A DNA stretch of 64,000 nt from Phoronis australis (Eukaryota > Phoronida > Phoronidae), in contig NMRA01000230.1 of assembly GCA_002633005.1 (NCBI GenBank), positions 399,523-463,522 on the forward strand, read 5' to 3'. This document shows positions 21,205 to 33,684 of this stretch, piece after piece; the stretch's first letter is position 1, and every line of letters starts with the position of its first letter. The notes below the pieces were generated by a model. The model made no database searches. It was not told the DNA's origin and worked only from the letters and a program-made list of their open reading frames with translations. A program made the position numbers and the translations under genes.

Positions 21205-23310
21205 ACGTGGGCGATGGTCACATTAAAACGGACATATTGTCGTTAATTGCCCGGATGTAGACACTCTTCAGATGCAGCGCTAACAGTGCTTGCTCCACTT
21301 CACTGACCTCGCAAAACGCTATGTCGCCTCCAATGATTAGGACCAAGCGAAAAATTAATGGCTTACCACTACTCTAGTGTGTTAATGGAGACGTTCGTGT
21401 TCAAGTACTTAATTGATGCGTTATCTTTAATAAACGAGAATTTGAACCGAGATGGTTTTATTCACCAACAATGCAGTACCTGATGGAAGGAGGTGGAATA
21501 TGTCACATGATTACCGCAGACATTTTGTCGTTTTATTGTGGTGAAATTGGTTCAGTGGTAAGCCAGTTCGTATGTCCTGCTACTAGAGCCAGTCCAGTCT
21601 GTAGTAAGAATTTTTCAACAGTTAAGGCCTTCACATAGCAGTCAGGTATAACGGTGTCTTCCTGAGTTACATGTACGTTTAACACGGAATAACACCTAAA
21701 TTTCAAAAAACAAGAATTACTGGATCTGAAATGTTTAACTGAAAACCGCAATTTTAACAAACCAACATCACTTGTCTTGGTTAATAACCAAAGTTGTTTA
21801 AGTTAAATAGAAATCTCAAAGTACGTTTACCCTTATTCATATTGCAATAGGTTGCGCAGCTTCACGAGCTGCGACCATTTAGTCGTAATGAATTATTAAT
21901 TATTGTGTTTCAAATTATGAAAAGGTGTCTTTTTCATGCATTTCTGTGTCTGAAATTAAAGATTGACCTTTAAGATTATCGAACCTTTTCCGTAGTGCAG
22001 TACGTTAACGCTCCTGTGTCAAACTCAGCCAACATGTCTTTAGATTTTCGTTTTTTTTTTGGTTTTGGCCTTTATTTGGCACTGGTGACAAGCATGTGAT
22101 CTCCCGTTGAAGATGTATGCAAGATCCGCCATTCAACAGGGTGGTTTTTCACGACCCGTTTGCATGCAAAAATGTTACCTTTTTTACAAAATTCCCTACG
22201 AGTGGGTGGTTTTCTCTATTCAATTACCCACAAACGGATCCAATTTGGAAGTTCGAACCTCTACAGAAGGTAAATTTTCCATGTACAAAAATCTACAGAA
22301 AGACAGTTCATTTTATCCATACCTCTAAAACTGTAGATACAAAAGATGTGTTTTACAACACTGCATGGCTTCTTGTACTGGTGTAGGCTTAATGGGTTCC
22401 GAACTTCAGTTCTTTAAGATTCCATATTCCTACAAAAGGTGGCGTTTCCGGAACAAAATTGTACGAAAGGATAACCTTTTGACTGAAGCTCCCTACAAAT
22501 GGCTCTCTCCTTTCGAATCCACTCTTTGAATGGGTGGGTATACTAATTTTATAGATGTGTCCCCAGCCAAGAATATAATCGAATACCCCCCTGAGAGCAG
22601 AACTGCAATAACCGAACATGATTGACTCTCAACAGCGTTCAGCATTTTTCTTGCAAACTTCAGGTAGTTAGCAATTACTATAGCGAAAACTAAAGATTGT
22701 ACTTGTGAGGTGACATTTATTCGTTAATTGCAGAAAACATACAACAAAAAAATTATGAACTAAACCAAAACATGCAGGCGAAGAACACAGATTTCACTAT
22801 CAACAAACACAACTACTGTATATATTTCACAATTCATTTATTATAAGCGTTACTTTCGTTAAACAAAGCTACGTGTGTTCCACGGATTGCTACATGTACG
22901 CATTCCCTTCGTACGCACTACCCAAAACGGGAAATTATTCATCCGCACAAAATCTGTCGCAAACTTTCTAAACCGTGATGGAAAATGGGTTTCTTCACCA
23001 GAAGAGAACATCAGCGGTGACCCTCAGTAACAAAGAGTGTCAAAATGCCAACACTTCTGGCAGGGTTGACTAATCCTTGTAGAACTTGACTTCTTCATAT
23101 AAACCGCCATTGTTCTCTCTTATAGTGGTACAAGTCTATTTCCACGGAAAACCTTTAGACCATTTGAAGGTTTTCCGATTTATTTAACAATTTCCATTTT
23201 AGGTCGTGAGTGCAGAGGAAATATGATGAACAAAGATATCCTACGTTACTCAAGCTAAACATTTATTGTTCAGTGAAGGGAGATATAGTTTTCCACGCAC
23301 TGTGGTCTTG

Positions 23311-23486
23311 ATTGACCTATCGCAAGCTCCGCTCCTGGCGCAATGTCGACTAACGAACAGCAAGTTTTACCCGGCAACGTGTTGTTTGTAGGGTAAAATG
23401 GCGACTTGGAAATGAAGCCGTGTTAATAATGCTGCGTTCTAAATGGTCAGTTAAGCCGTCACTCAAAATCCTGGCGATAGGTCAAT
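23311..23486. mobile_element. Small inverted-repeat element M5, in copy A only
   Basis: The ends ATTGACCTATCGC and GCGATAGGTCAAT are a perfect 13-bp inverted repeat, with TTGA next to each end as a possible target duplication. Copy B lacks the element at the matching place (near 57030), so it was inserted in A after the duplication or lost from B. Confidence 0.75.
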
Positions 23487-23952
23487 TGATCATCAGTGAA
23501 AAGAACTGTCATATATTCCTCCTATTTTAATAGCACCGATGATTCATTGACATTACAACCGTTTGCACACCATATAGAGAAAATATCACTAATTAATCTA
23601 GTAGTTTGTAAAGTATTTACGTTTAAATAGCAAAGAGTTTTAAATTCCATCAGCAGGTAAGAGTGGTAGTAACGCAATCAATCCTATGTAAATTTGAATG
23701 ACAAAATACCTTGCCACATAAAAACACAGATGATAAAAGCGCCATCTGATGTACTTTCCAAAGCGGAGGATCAGAGATGATAACGTTGAGAAATTGCAAT
23801 CTAAGACAACTAATTTGAAAAAATTCACGTTAGGCCCAATATGAATTCTCACCCAGTTCACAGCTGTAAGACGAAAGGGTTCAATAAACCTGAAAATATA
23901 AGTTATATTCTCAGTGAAGCCCATTAAAACAAATCGGTTGCAATATTTTGAC

Positions 23953-24330
23953 TTATGTAACGGTGCGTCGAGTTACGGTGCGCTTGAACCAAGCACGGGG
24001 CCACTTGAAGCGCTTTTGCGATTTCATCGGAGACGTTTCACCTTCGACCATTCTCCCTTTTTCAGAAGCGTCGGCGTGGTAGTTAGACGCCTGCGTGAAG
24101 GCCATTAGGACTTTGATGGCGAAACACTCCTTGAAATCCGTCTCGCTCGTGCAGCAATTCTTCGTGTACTCGGCGCCCATGACGTCATAGCACCACTCAC
24201 ATGCCGTAGCGGCGCCAGGATCTTTGTCGCAGACATTCATGGGCTTCTCGTTCACAGGGCTGGCGACATTCAATTCGATAAGCCACAACTGAAGTGTCGC
24301 AACAATGACAAACATGGCTTGGACAACGGA
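23953..24330 (-). CDS. Secreted six-cysteine peptide precursor, paralogue A
   Basis: The coding exon starts after a strong acceptor on the minus strand (GTTTTTTCAG, just above 24330), so at least one 5' exon lies upstream. I take the ATG at 24315-24313, giving 120 residues. The upstream ATG falls inside the acceptor and would be intronic. Residues 1-20 (MFVIVATLQLWLIELNVASP) form a hydrophobic signal peptide. The mature part has six cysteines spaced C-9-C-2-C-11-CC-8-C, including ACEWCYDVMGAEYTKNCC. The C-terminal tail carries dibasic sites (QKR, FKR, TRR), two of which bracket FKWPRAWF. This is the layout of a neuropeptide or hormone precursor, and a short disulphide-rich secreted protein is the alternative. 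I know no family with this exact pattern. The final codons and stop read through cleanly. Paralogue B at 57599 differs at 21 residues, none of them cysteines or basic sites. Confidence 0.65.
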   Translation of the reverse strand, partial: SVVQAMFVIVATLQLWLIELNVASPVNEKPMNVCDKDPGAATACEWCYDVMGAEYTKNCCTSETDFKECFAIKVLMAFTQASNYHADASEKGRMVEGETSPMKSQKRFKWPRAWFKRTVTRRTVT

Positions 24331-24860
24331 CTGAAAAAACATAGTTGTAAATCAATAAATGTTAAAACGTTGGCTACTTGATTGAGGGAACAAGAAAACC
24401 CGTTATGATAATTTATGTAAAAAGGTGGGTAGCATCTGCTTTCAGAGAGAAAAACAAGTAAAATGGTATGTCCATGAATTTGTTCGTAGTCACGATTAAA
24501 TAACATGACTATGGTATATCAAAACGGTTTCCACTTTTGTTGATTATAGAAAAAGACACAATTGAATAATGTTAAAATGGCAGGTTCTGTCAGGAGAGCT
24601 CATTAAGCAGGCAGCATGCATTCTTCGGCGATAATTTGAAACTTTACGCTTTGATATTCTGCTGAATAGAATCAGCTGTCAAAACGCCATCAAATTTTTG
24701 AATAAGACACTACATAGTTTTACCTAAATTTACTCCTAAAAGATATGTGAAATCAATACCTATGTGACTATACTTGGAATTTTTTTTTCAAATATAAGCC
24801 CACATAGGTTTACCTCTCGAGTCACAATTAATAATTTCTGCAGTTTGCTGGTTTCCACAA

Positions 24861-25225
24861 CACAGGCGGACTTAGCCTCCCTCCCCCCCTCTTAGGTGCC
24901 GGAAAAAATAAATCAGACAGAGCGTGAGGAAATATTGAGCTCATTATCAAACTCCGGTAATTAACATGAGGCTAAAATAAGTTTGAACAGTGTGTGCAAT
25001 TTCAGTTTGTGTGTGCAATTTCAGTTTGTGTGTGCGTGTGTGCGTATGCGTGTGGGGGGCTCAGACCCGATAGCAAGTGTCCCACTGCCGTTGCATCGGT
25101 TTCCCGTTTTTTTAGTCGTGAACATTCCTATATTTTAGGCTGGGTGCGCCCGCGCAATCGTGCTTTGGGCGTTTCCCCGAGACAAAATGTTGGCCCCCCC
25201 TTAGATATCCTAGATCCACCACTGG
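24861..25225. mobile_element. MITE family M3 copy
   Basis: The left end GGCGGACTTAGCCTCC and the right end CCTAGATCCACCACTGG are degenerate inverted repeats of the AGTGGCGGATT type. The interior TATATTTTAGGCTGGGTGCG matches the M3/M1 interior. A GT-rich tract with a duplicated TGTGCAATTTCAGTTTGTG lies at 24993-25060. Confidence 0.6.
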
Positions 25226-25479
25226 ACAAGGCTTCATAAAAACAGAGCTTAGGTTTATTCATTGTTCCAGTACATTTTTACTTAGATATAAAGTAAATTT
25301 AGATAACGGCACAAATGTCACCATAATGTACAATCATTTCATGTCGATGTCGTAGGGTCATTACACATTTGCAAGCCCACTATTTTCGAAAGTGCGCCCA
25401 CACTTATATTTGATGTGATAGCTTATTTCTTGTGAAAAGTGATTTGAGACTTAATCAAAAAAACTGACTCCTGCTCACA

Positions 25480-26100
25480 ATTATTGAATAAAGTTGCTGT
25501 CATCATAGGTCGTAGACAACAGATTCAGAGCTCCATTGTTTTTAATGAAATTCCCAGAAGAGGCGGCACTCTCTTCCAGTGCACAACCTGTTATTGAGAC
25601 TTCGCATTTAACAGAAGCAAAATGTACATCACACCAGGCGCCGCTAGTGAATAGTGACGTAGCAGCCAATGGCGTTGTTCGCCGCTTGCGCGCAGGATCA
25701 CAGATCCTATGCAATGAGAATATACAGAGTTGGCGATCCATTGCTACAGTCTATGCAGCCAGGTATTTGTTAACTCACTGCAACTTAGAAAAAAATCTAT
25801 ACAAATTATCTGAGCAGTGAGTCATGATGGGTGTATTTTCAAAGACCTGACATCTTGGTTGTGCTGAGATGAACTGATTTTTTTGGAAATATTTGTGTCA
25901 GTGGAGCGTAAGACGAAATTTATCAACTAATGTTTAAAGCGGAATATTTGCGTGTTTTGGATTAAGTTGGATGAGATAGACTTCTTGAAATTATTACCTT
26001 TGACCAGAGCTACGAAATAGAAAGTCGTGTTTCGCGATTTTATTGCTATTCTCCAATTTTCGCCGTTGTCAGTTAGCCATTCGCTAAAATCGACGCAGGC
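25480..26100. repeat. Conserved block shared by copies A, B and C, including family E core
   Basis: GCAAAATGTACATCACA, CCGCTAGTGAATAG and GGAGCGTAAGACGAAATTTAT recur in all three copies (25480, 28160 and 59240). Open frames exist on both strands (94 and 86 codons), but the minus-strand frame is shifted in copy C and the plus-strand frame differs at its start between copies. I see no reliable coding signal. Confidence 0.6.
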
Positions 26101-26698
26101 TTAAAACACTCTGAAATTTTGTCTTAAGCTCCAGTCGTGCTCCTTTGAATTAAGGTTTTTGTCACAGAAATGCTAGCTCTTCATATTTTCGTGTAAAATA
26201 TGCAACAAGTATCTCATTCACTACATTTACTGCTCAGTTACCATTTTAATCCTTGATTAATTGAATTTATTTGAGAAAACTAATAAATGTCAAATTCCCG
26301 GAAATTAAAGGACTGTTAGGCTTTAAATTATAGAGTAGCGTTTAGTCCCACCAGCAAAGCTATGAACTGTGTCTTCTAAGTTTGCGACATGGCTGATATC
26401 AGAAAGCCATTTTCTCGCCGCCTTGTATCTTTACAAGTCACTCTTCATTAAACTGGTCCCTGGGATTCAGGAATGCATAATTAAATCGACAACCTTACGT
26501 AGACAGATTGTCAAACATGATATAATTGGCAGGTCAGCCAAATTAATAATCACTCTAAAAATTGTCGACTGTTAACAGTTTCCGTTAAAAATCTTTAAAT
26601 TTTAGATTAAAATCCTAAATACGATTGCATTGTCGAACAATACGCTAGGAAGGATGTCAATAATTTCATAACTATTTTTATCAATAATGATCACTTAC

Positions 26699-26896
26699 CT
26701 TCATTTTAGCTTTTTGTTATTTCAGAAGTGAACAAAACAGTTCTTGGTTGCAAAGAGTTAGAGGAAAAATAGAAGTGTCTGCCATTTAAATAGTCTGTAA
26801 TGACGGGAACGGACTAGTCTATGAGAGTGGGGAGGTTAGACAGGCATTAAGTGATCAACAAATCTTGAGCGACAGTCGATACGGTTAGTGTACATT
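26699..26896 (-). other. Candidate 5' non-coding exon of paralogue A, upstream part lost
   Basis: The minus strand ends in AATGAAG|GTAAGTGATC, a consensus 5' splice site, at 26699/26698. The same site is conserved in B (60483) and C (29334). An open frame in B is broken by a 2-base indel in A, so the exon is probably untranslated. Copy A loses similarity at 26896, which removes the TATA-like element present in B and C. Confidence 0.45.
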
Positions 26897-27670
26897 CTTC
26901 CATGAAATACAGACGGGGGAACATAGCTGTGAGTTGTACTTTTAGACTTGCGATTTTTCAGTTCTAAACACAAAACGCTTGTTGCTCCCCGCCAGTGGCT
27001 CGGAACACGACCAGGCCCGTCGCGGCCGCCTAAACTGGACATCACGAACATAAACCAGCTTAAGTTGGAAACTAAATCTCCTCTCACGAAAAGACAATAA
27101 CAGTGAGCCAAAGAAATAGCGTGCTCGTAATTATTTAGGTGGATTAGAAACAAAACTGAAAATTTACGTACTTGTCGGCGCCGGGAAGTCAGGTTCCCCT
27201 TCCACAGAACCGTAAGGGCAAAGGTTGTACAGTAACAATGATTTGAATAATGTATTTGTATATGTAAATAAATATTCCCCTAACAGGTGATCATAGCATA
27301 TAAAATCGAGGTATTGTTTCACAACAGCTTTCTGTCAGCAAACCGACTTAATTAGCATGCGCTCACACGACCTCGGTGCATCTAAAGCCGGCAACACAGT
27401 GGTTTATTCATTGCTGGCTTCTCAAAACATTTGCACTCACGAATACTGCAAAGGCATTACAAATTGTATCTAATGGGACAGACTTGGTTTCAGTATTATA
27501 TAATTATTGGTGAGGGTGAGAATAATTCATTTTGAAACAGAACAGAGAATAATAAACGTCAACACGGCAACTCCCCTGGCGCCAACACCGACTTAGTCGA
27601 GAGCTCATCCGACGAAGACTTCACGGGTCGGATCGTTAGGTTTCACATGCTATCAGTTCTAACCCGAATA
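26897..27670. other. No gene recognised
   Basis: Sequence unique in this window that replaces the upstream region found in copies B and C. Short open frames only. Confidence 0.4.
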
Positions 27671-27879
27671 CGCTGATCAAGAAATACTACAAAGGCGCCG
27701 TGAACATGCAGAGGCAACGGAACGTACGGATAGTTCTTTGGTAAGCCCGAATTCGTCAGAGAAATCACTGTTGGGCGACGAAATGCCGGTCACAGACACG
27801 GAGATGTTTCAGGGCCTCATACTTGCTATTGAACAGCGTACTTTTCATTCTTCACTGCCGCAAGCCACTTCCTGAGCAT
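27671..27879 (+). pseudogene. Coding-like fragment of unknown origin
   Basis: A frame of about 68 codons opens just after a TAA and ends at TGA near 27877. It reads ILQRRREHAEATERTDSSLV and then DEMPVTDTEMFQGLILAIEQ. The composition is coding-like (charged helix, then Ser/Thr-rich), but there is no start codon at its head and no clear splice site. It could be an orphan exon or the remnant of a mobile-element gene. I do not recognise the family. Confidence 0.25.
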
Positions 27880-27967
27880 TTCGGACTCTCGAGGAAGTCG
27901 AAAAAATGATATACCCGCTTTCCTCGCAGCTGCATAGTTCGCACAAGCGGGAACGATGCACCGCAGT

Positions 27968-28145
27968 ATAGCGGCATTCTCTCTGCAGATGAACCACTGA
28001 CGTCGCTGCGTCGTTTCTCACCCGTCCTCACAAGTTAACGCGACGCCTCTCGGGTAGGTGAGGTCGACCGTTTAAGAGGCGATGTGGATATAAACCGATA
28101 AAGACGGAGAAAAGACTAATTAAATCGGGTGACATTCTCCTTTAA
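27968..28145 (+). repeat. Dispersed repeat D, copy 1
   Basis: Inverted match to 46181-46357. Shared stretches include GAACCACTGACGTCGCTGCG, GATGTGGATATA and AAATCGGGTG(A/G)CATTCTCCTT. Its right end falls exactly where segmental copy C begins. Confidence 0.75.
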
Positions 28146-29706
28146 GACTTGATCAAAAAGTTTAACTCCACACAATTACTGAATGAAGTTTGCGATTTTT
28201 TCAAAGAAATTTTCCAGAGGAGGCAGCACTCTCTTCCACTGCAAACCGGTTAGTGAGACGACGTACTTACTAGAAGCAAAATGTACATCACACCAGGCGC
28301 CGCTAGTGAATAGCGACGTCGCAGCTAAAAGCGTTATTCGCGGTTTGGGTGCAAGATTACAGATCCTGTGCTATGAGAGTTGGCGGTCCATTGCTACCGT
28401 ATATACTGCCACGTATTTGTTAGCTCACCACAGTTTAGAAAAAACACATGCAAATTATCTGAGCAATGTGCCATAGGGTGTATTTTTAAAGACCTTACAC
28501 CTTTGCTGTGGTGAGATACAATTATTTTCTTGGAAATAATTGTGCCAGTGGGGCGTAAGACGAAATTTATTACCGTATGTTTAAGGGGACATAATTGGTT
28601 TTGCAGCCGAAAGTCACGTGTTGTGTTTATGATGATGTTGGGTGAGATAAGACTTCTTGAAGTGATTACCTTTGACCAGAGCTACGATATAAAAAAGTAG
28701 CGTTTTGGGATTTCATTGCTAATTTCCAATTATTGCCGTTGTCCGACAGCCATTCGCAGAAATCGACGCAGGCTTAAAGTGCTCGGAAATTTTTTCTTGA
28801 GCTCCAGTCGCGCCGCTCTGAATCAAAGTTTTCTTGCCACACAAATGCTACCCCTTCACAGTTTCGCCTAAAATATACAAGTATCTGGTTTGCTATCTTT
28901 ATTGTTCAGTTATCATTTTAATCCAAAAAATCGCAAATTCCTGTTAGGCTTTAAATTATAGAGTGATATTTAGTCCCGCCAGCAAAGGTTTGAACTGTGT
29001 CTTACAAGTTTACGTTATGGCTGATATCAGAAAGCCATTTTTCTCGAAGATAATGTCTCTTTATAAGCCACTCTTCATGAAACTGGTCCCTGGGATTGAG
29101 GAATGCATAATTAAATTGACAACTTCACGTTGACAGATTGTCAAACTTTAAATCTTTGCTAGGTCAGTCAAATTAACAATCACATTCAAAATTGTAGGCC
29201 GTTAATAGTTTCCTTTATATATCTTAAAATTTGAGATTAACGTCGTAAACACGATTACACTGTCGAACAATACGCTAGGAAGGATGTCAAGAATTAAATA
29301 ATGATTTCGTATTTATTTATAATGGTCACTTACCTTCATTTTAGCTCTTTATTATTTCAGAAGTGAACAAAACAGTTCTTGGTTCCAAAGAGTTAGAGGA
29401 AAAATAGAAGTGTCTGCCATTTAAATAGTCTGTAATGACGGGAACGGACGAGTCTAAGAGAGTGGGGAGGTTAGACAGGCATTAAGTGATCAATAAATCT
29501 TGAGAGACACAATCATTACGGTTATTGTACAGTTATATCAAACGGGTACGGAAAGTTGGTAATTAATTATATATTCAGAGAAGTTTGTGTCCATGTTTGC
29601 CCGCGTGCATTACAGTAACAGCGTATTTACATATAAATTCAAAACCAGAAAGTATTGCATTGTTTGAAAATTACTGACTGAATTTTCATTAACCCTCAAT
29701 CTAAGA
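28143..29706. repeat. Segmental duplication copy C (partial)
   Basis: Colinear with 59215-60871 and with 25450-26896. It has the block upstream of the peptide exon and the conserved splice donor at 29334 but no peptide-coding exon. It reaches about 190 bp further upstream than copy A, including the shared AATTAATTATATATTCAG. Confidence 0.88.
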
Positions 29707-32700
29707 CAACTTCGAGAGTGTTTTACTAGTTCAGGAATTGTAGGATGACCCTTGGCGTACCTCAAAATCCAACGGCGGCCTTATGATTTGGTAATTGGTC
29801 CAATTATTTTGCACAACCAGTAGAATTAATAAGGAACATATTATTGCAACATTAAACAAACATTTTAGGTTGTAAAAGTCACATTCCTTGTCCAATTTTC
29901 AAAATTCAAAAACCTATTCGCGTGCACTTCTCACGAACTATTCAAATATGCTATTTATAAACTTTCAAAACGAAAATTGAAAAGCACTGTTGTTGCCCCC
30001 AATGTGTTTATAATATCAGCAGCCTGAGGCGATTTAACTGACCAAAGCAGCGAGGTGTCTTTAATCTGAACCGGTAAATTCTGTGGTGCGAAAACTGGTC
30101 GACTGGTTAGGATGTCAAAGTAAGATTCTTTAGATGACGTGGTAACCGTCGTGGAAAACTGGGCTGAGTTCCATAGACGTAAGAATATCGTGAACAAAGC
30201 TAGTGCGATGATGTGCTTTGTAATACACGGCGTTATCTCGCGAAGTTTTACGTGATTTTACGTTTTCGTGAACCAAGTGTTTGCTTCTGCGTAACACACA
30301 AAACTGAGTCGCTTTATTTCTTAACATGAATCCATGATTTCTTCTGGCAAGTAACAGTATCTTACCGACTACAATTGTGCATCAACTTAAAATCCACTGT
30401 CGCCTCAGCTGGCATCAGTAGGAATTGGTAAATGAATAAGGGATCCCGACGCATTTCAACTGGCATCACGTGACTTTTTTCCTCATCACCACAATACTAA
30501 AACAACAGACCAATTGCGTAGTTTTGACCTAATAATCACATTAGTTGGCGTACTTAATATCCCTTAGGAAGTCGAACATGAAAATAATATGAGTATTATT
30601 ATACTCAGTTTTCGTTCCAGTGGCTTTATCTTTTGTCGGGAATTGATTTTAAAATGTTCCACTTTTGCAAGAAGGGCTTTTAAAATTGGACTTTTTCTTA
30701 AAAATCGAAAGGCCTGTTTAACGAAAACAATACGATAGAAAATTGTAACGTAACACAGACATGTCAATAAGGACCAGTCTTAACATAATCGAAAAACGTA
30801 ATGAGACTGTTGTTGGTTGCGATAGACTTCTTGGTATAATTACCTTTTAGCATTTCAAATTCTTTTTGAATGGTATGGACTTGAAAGTAGGGAAAATTTT
30901 CCGACTTTCTACAAAGTTTTCGTTATTTCCAACGCACACGTCTAATTTTAATCACCAAAAGTAACGGCGGTTTCAAGATCACGGCTAATAAACATTCATT
31001 ATGAACACAAACAGTGCCTTACCTCGAGTTCAACAAAGTCAAATATCTCATCAGTCAATCCCTTTTCCTCTCTTCATGACACAAATCGCATGAGCATGCG
31101 CAAAAGAGATGCTGCTGTGGAAGGACTACTTTTGGGATCAACAAGTATTTGCCCATGGTTTTAGCAGAGTTCAAACTGAGGGCAATAGCATTCATTGTCA
31201 GAATTGTTACTATTTTTTGTGAGACTGGTCAGCGATTATTGTTAGATTGACACGCGATGAAAGATCGTGATGCCTGCCGATGAATAGCATGCAAAAAATC
31301 GGTCTGATTTCAAACTTAGAGCATTTTTACTCGGCTTAAACTTTAAAGTGCTTAAAATCAACATTTACCTTGTTCTGATAAGTGTTTACATTGTCAACAT
31401 CGTTAAACCTTGACTTTAGTAGCGTGCATTGGGAGGGTGACTGGTTTGTAATTAAATTGAATAGTTTCTATTTTTATGTTTCATCTTTTTTATTTTTCCT
31501 ATTACTTGGCTCCATGCATTTGAGTAGAGACGGACATCCTATAAAAACCGCCCTGGGCATCACCAAACTGCACGCTACCGTAGTCAAAACCTTGAATTCA
31601 AGTTCCCAATAAAAGTAGGAGAACGGCGACTTGAATTGAAATTTTTTAGTTCCATGGTGATGAGTGTGACATGAGAATATGGTTGGCCAAATGGTTGAGC
31701 GTTACGCTCTGATATTAAGTGCTTAAGTTAACTCTTCTTACTTTAAAGTGGAACTTGCACGATACTTCCTTATCTCTGTGGTTTCTTGGTCAAATTAGTT
31801 AGAGACACAACATATAGTGACCTTGTGACTATGAAGCAAATGTTTTTAAGAACGAGATTTGTGTCGAAACTGATTCCCAGTAAGTCACTCAACCGTGTCC
31901 AGTAAGTATCGTGACGTAGTGTTGGTGAATAGCACTGCATGATGATGGCTATGGGAGCCCCCGAAGTACGTCATTAGTGCAAAGGTCACCCCATTTCCAG
32001 AATTTCTTGTTTTCACATCTACAAGTTGTCAATGAATACAACTGCACTTTGTTTAGCGGTGACGGTGTTCAAATAGCATTGTCGTTAAGTTCCTGCAGTA
32101 CATTAGCACAGGTAGGAGCATTCAAGTACACCTTTAACGGAGTAATTACTTCGCGCAGTAAAAGGTACTTTACGTCACAAATAATTACTTTACGCCATTA
32201 TTTGTACAAACGTGCCATAACCACGCTTGTACGATGTTTCGCTGGTAAGTGAAAAAAGTCATAGTGTAGCCAAATACTATGTTCTCACAACTGTCATAAA
32301 CACAACTCATCGTCATTCTTTAAGGACCGAGCTGCAATATCTGAAGACTTTTCACACTAAACGGACAACTGAATGCTGAGTTTGGTTGTCCCGATTTTGC
32401 GTAATTGTATCGACCGATAAGTGGTCATAACTCGAGATCAGATAATTAACATGTCGTCAGAAATTCTTTGCCGGTGTTCTAATTTTACACCTTATCGTTT
32501 TGCTGGGGTTGTTTATTTGTGCTATTGATATGATATTGGTGACATTTTAAAGCACTTAAACCACTTTTTTCGGGTTTTGAATTTTTGCCGCCCGAGCTAA
32601 CAACTCAACTCTGAATAGTGAATGAGCCGTGCGCCATTTCAGTTCATTTTCAGCTCATAGTGTCAGGGTGGTACTACAACTCCAATAATCCGTGAAGCGT

Positions 32701-33487
32701 TTTCTTGTTTTTGTTGGAAACTAAAATCACGTTCCAGTAAGATGCGAGACCTATCGCTACATATCTCCCTGTTTGGTTAGCAAAAATGAAAATGGAATTA
32801 AGCCTTTTATTCTTATAAAAACGTCGATCTCGTAACATTACTTACCTTGACAGGAAGTCGAATAAAAACACATTTGTGATTCGGTTGTATACATTTTTTC
32901 CTTGTTAGAAGTCGGCAAAAGTCAACAACTTCTACCGGACGCTTGTGACCTCTGCAGACTCTGTACGTATATAGCAATCTTGCCTCAAACTTTGGAGGTT
33001 GACCCGACTAACAAAGACATATTTCATATTTCCAAGCATGATCAAAGAGCAGCCAATTTTGGCCAGTAGGCTACAATTGGTATAGCATCCTTTCAAAATT
33101 AAACATTTCAGTAAATTCAAAACATGAATGTCATTTCAAAGTGATAAATAATTGTTATACTAGCGTGCGCAGTTTTCGTGTAAATGGTTTTTGTTGATAC
33201 AGTTTGCAATCTAATGTCGTATAAATGCGACTAAAATGCAACAAGTCGCGTCGTGACAACTGACACCTTGACAACTGTTGCCCATGTAAAAACAGCTTAA
33301 GTTTGACGAAATTCCATACGCGTGCAGGCTGATTTTAACGAAAAAATGTTAACTGTTGTACGGAACTTTGCACGTGTTAAAAGGGAATCTGACCCGTGTC
33401 TAGATTAGGCGAGTTTTGCTGCATTTTTTGTCAATGCCAACTACCATAATCAAATCACCTCACTGAACTTCTTCATTGTAAAATTCT
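29707..33487. other. No gene recognised
   Basis: An 80-codon minus-strand frame at 29955-30197 and a 91-codon plus frame at 31977-32252 have no family resemblance or splice context. A diverged family E core occurs near 30820-30850 (GCGATAGACTTCTTGG). Confidence 0.35.
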
Positions 33488-33684
33488 TTACGACCTGATC
33501 AAGGTTGCCAACTCTTTTTTCACCCAGTGAAGAACATCTTCATCAATTTCCAATGCTGGCGGTACGTTTTTTGCGAGAAGACTATTGACTGTTTCCATCC
33601 AAATGTAGTTGAGTTCTGCTTCAACTGTATATGAACTAACACATGACACAAATAAGTCTTTACCCGCTACATAGGCAGCCTAAA
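33488..33684 (-). CDS. Possible terminal exon of an unknown gene
   Basis: On the minus strand, GAAGTTTAG looks like an acceptor and is followed by an open frame of about 64 codons to TAA (33488-33490). It reads AYVAGKDLFVSCVSSYTVEA, then NYIWMETVNSLLAKNVPPAL and EIDEDVLHWVKKELATLIRS. The helical, well-balanced composition and the acceptor suggest a last exon, but I found no partner exon upstream and recognise no family. A transposon remnant is possible. Confidence 0.3.

Larger units (their letters stand above)
21205..26896. repeat. Segmental duplication copy A
   Basis: This block is colinear with 54725-60700 and moderately diverged, with shared stretches throughout (GATGGTCACATTAAAACGGA, CACATGATTACCGCAGACAT, AGGATAACCTTTTGACTGAA). 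It contains one peptide gene on the minus strand. Similarity starts abruptly near 21205 and ends near 26896, where copies B and C continue together without A. Confidence 0.9.

Noticed and set aside
29955-30197. 80-codon minus-strand frame with coding-like composition
   Set aside because: No family, no acceptor, and no partner exon. Not strong enough to call.
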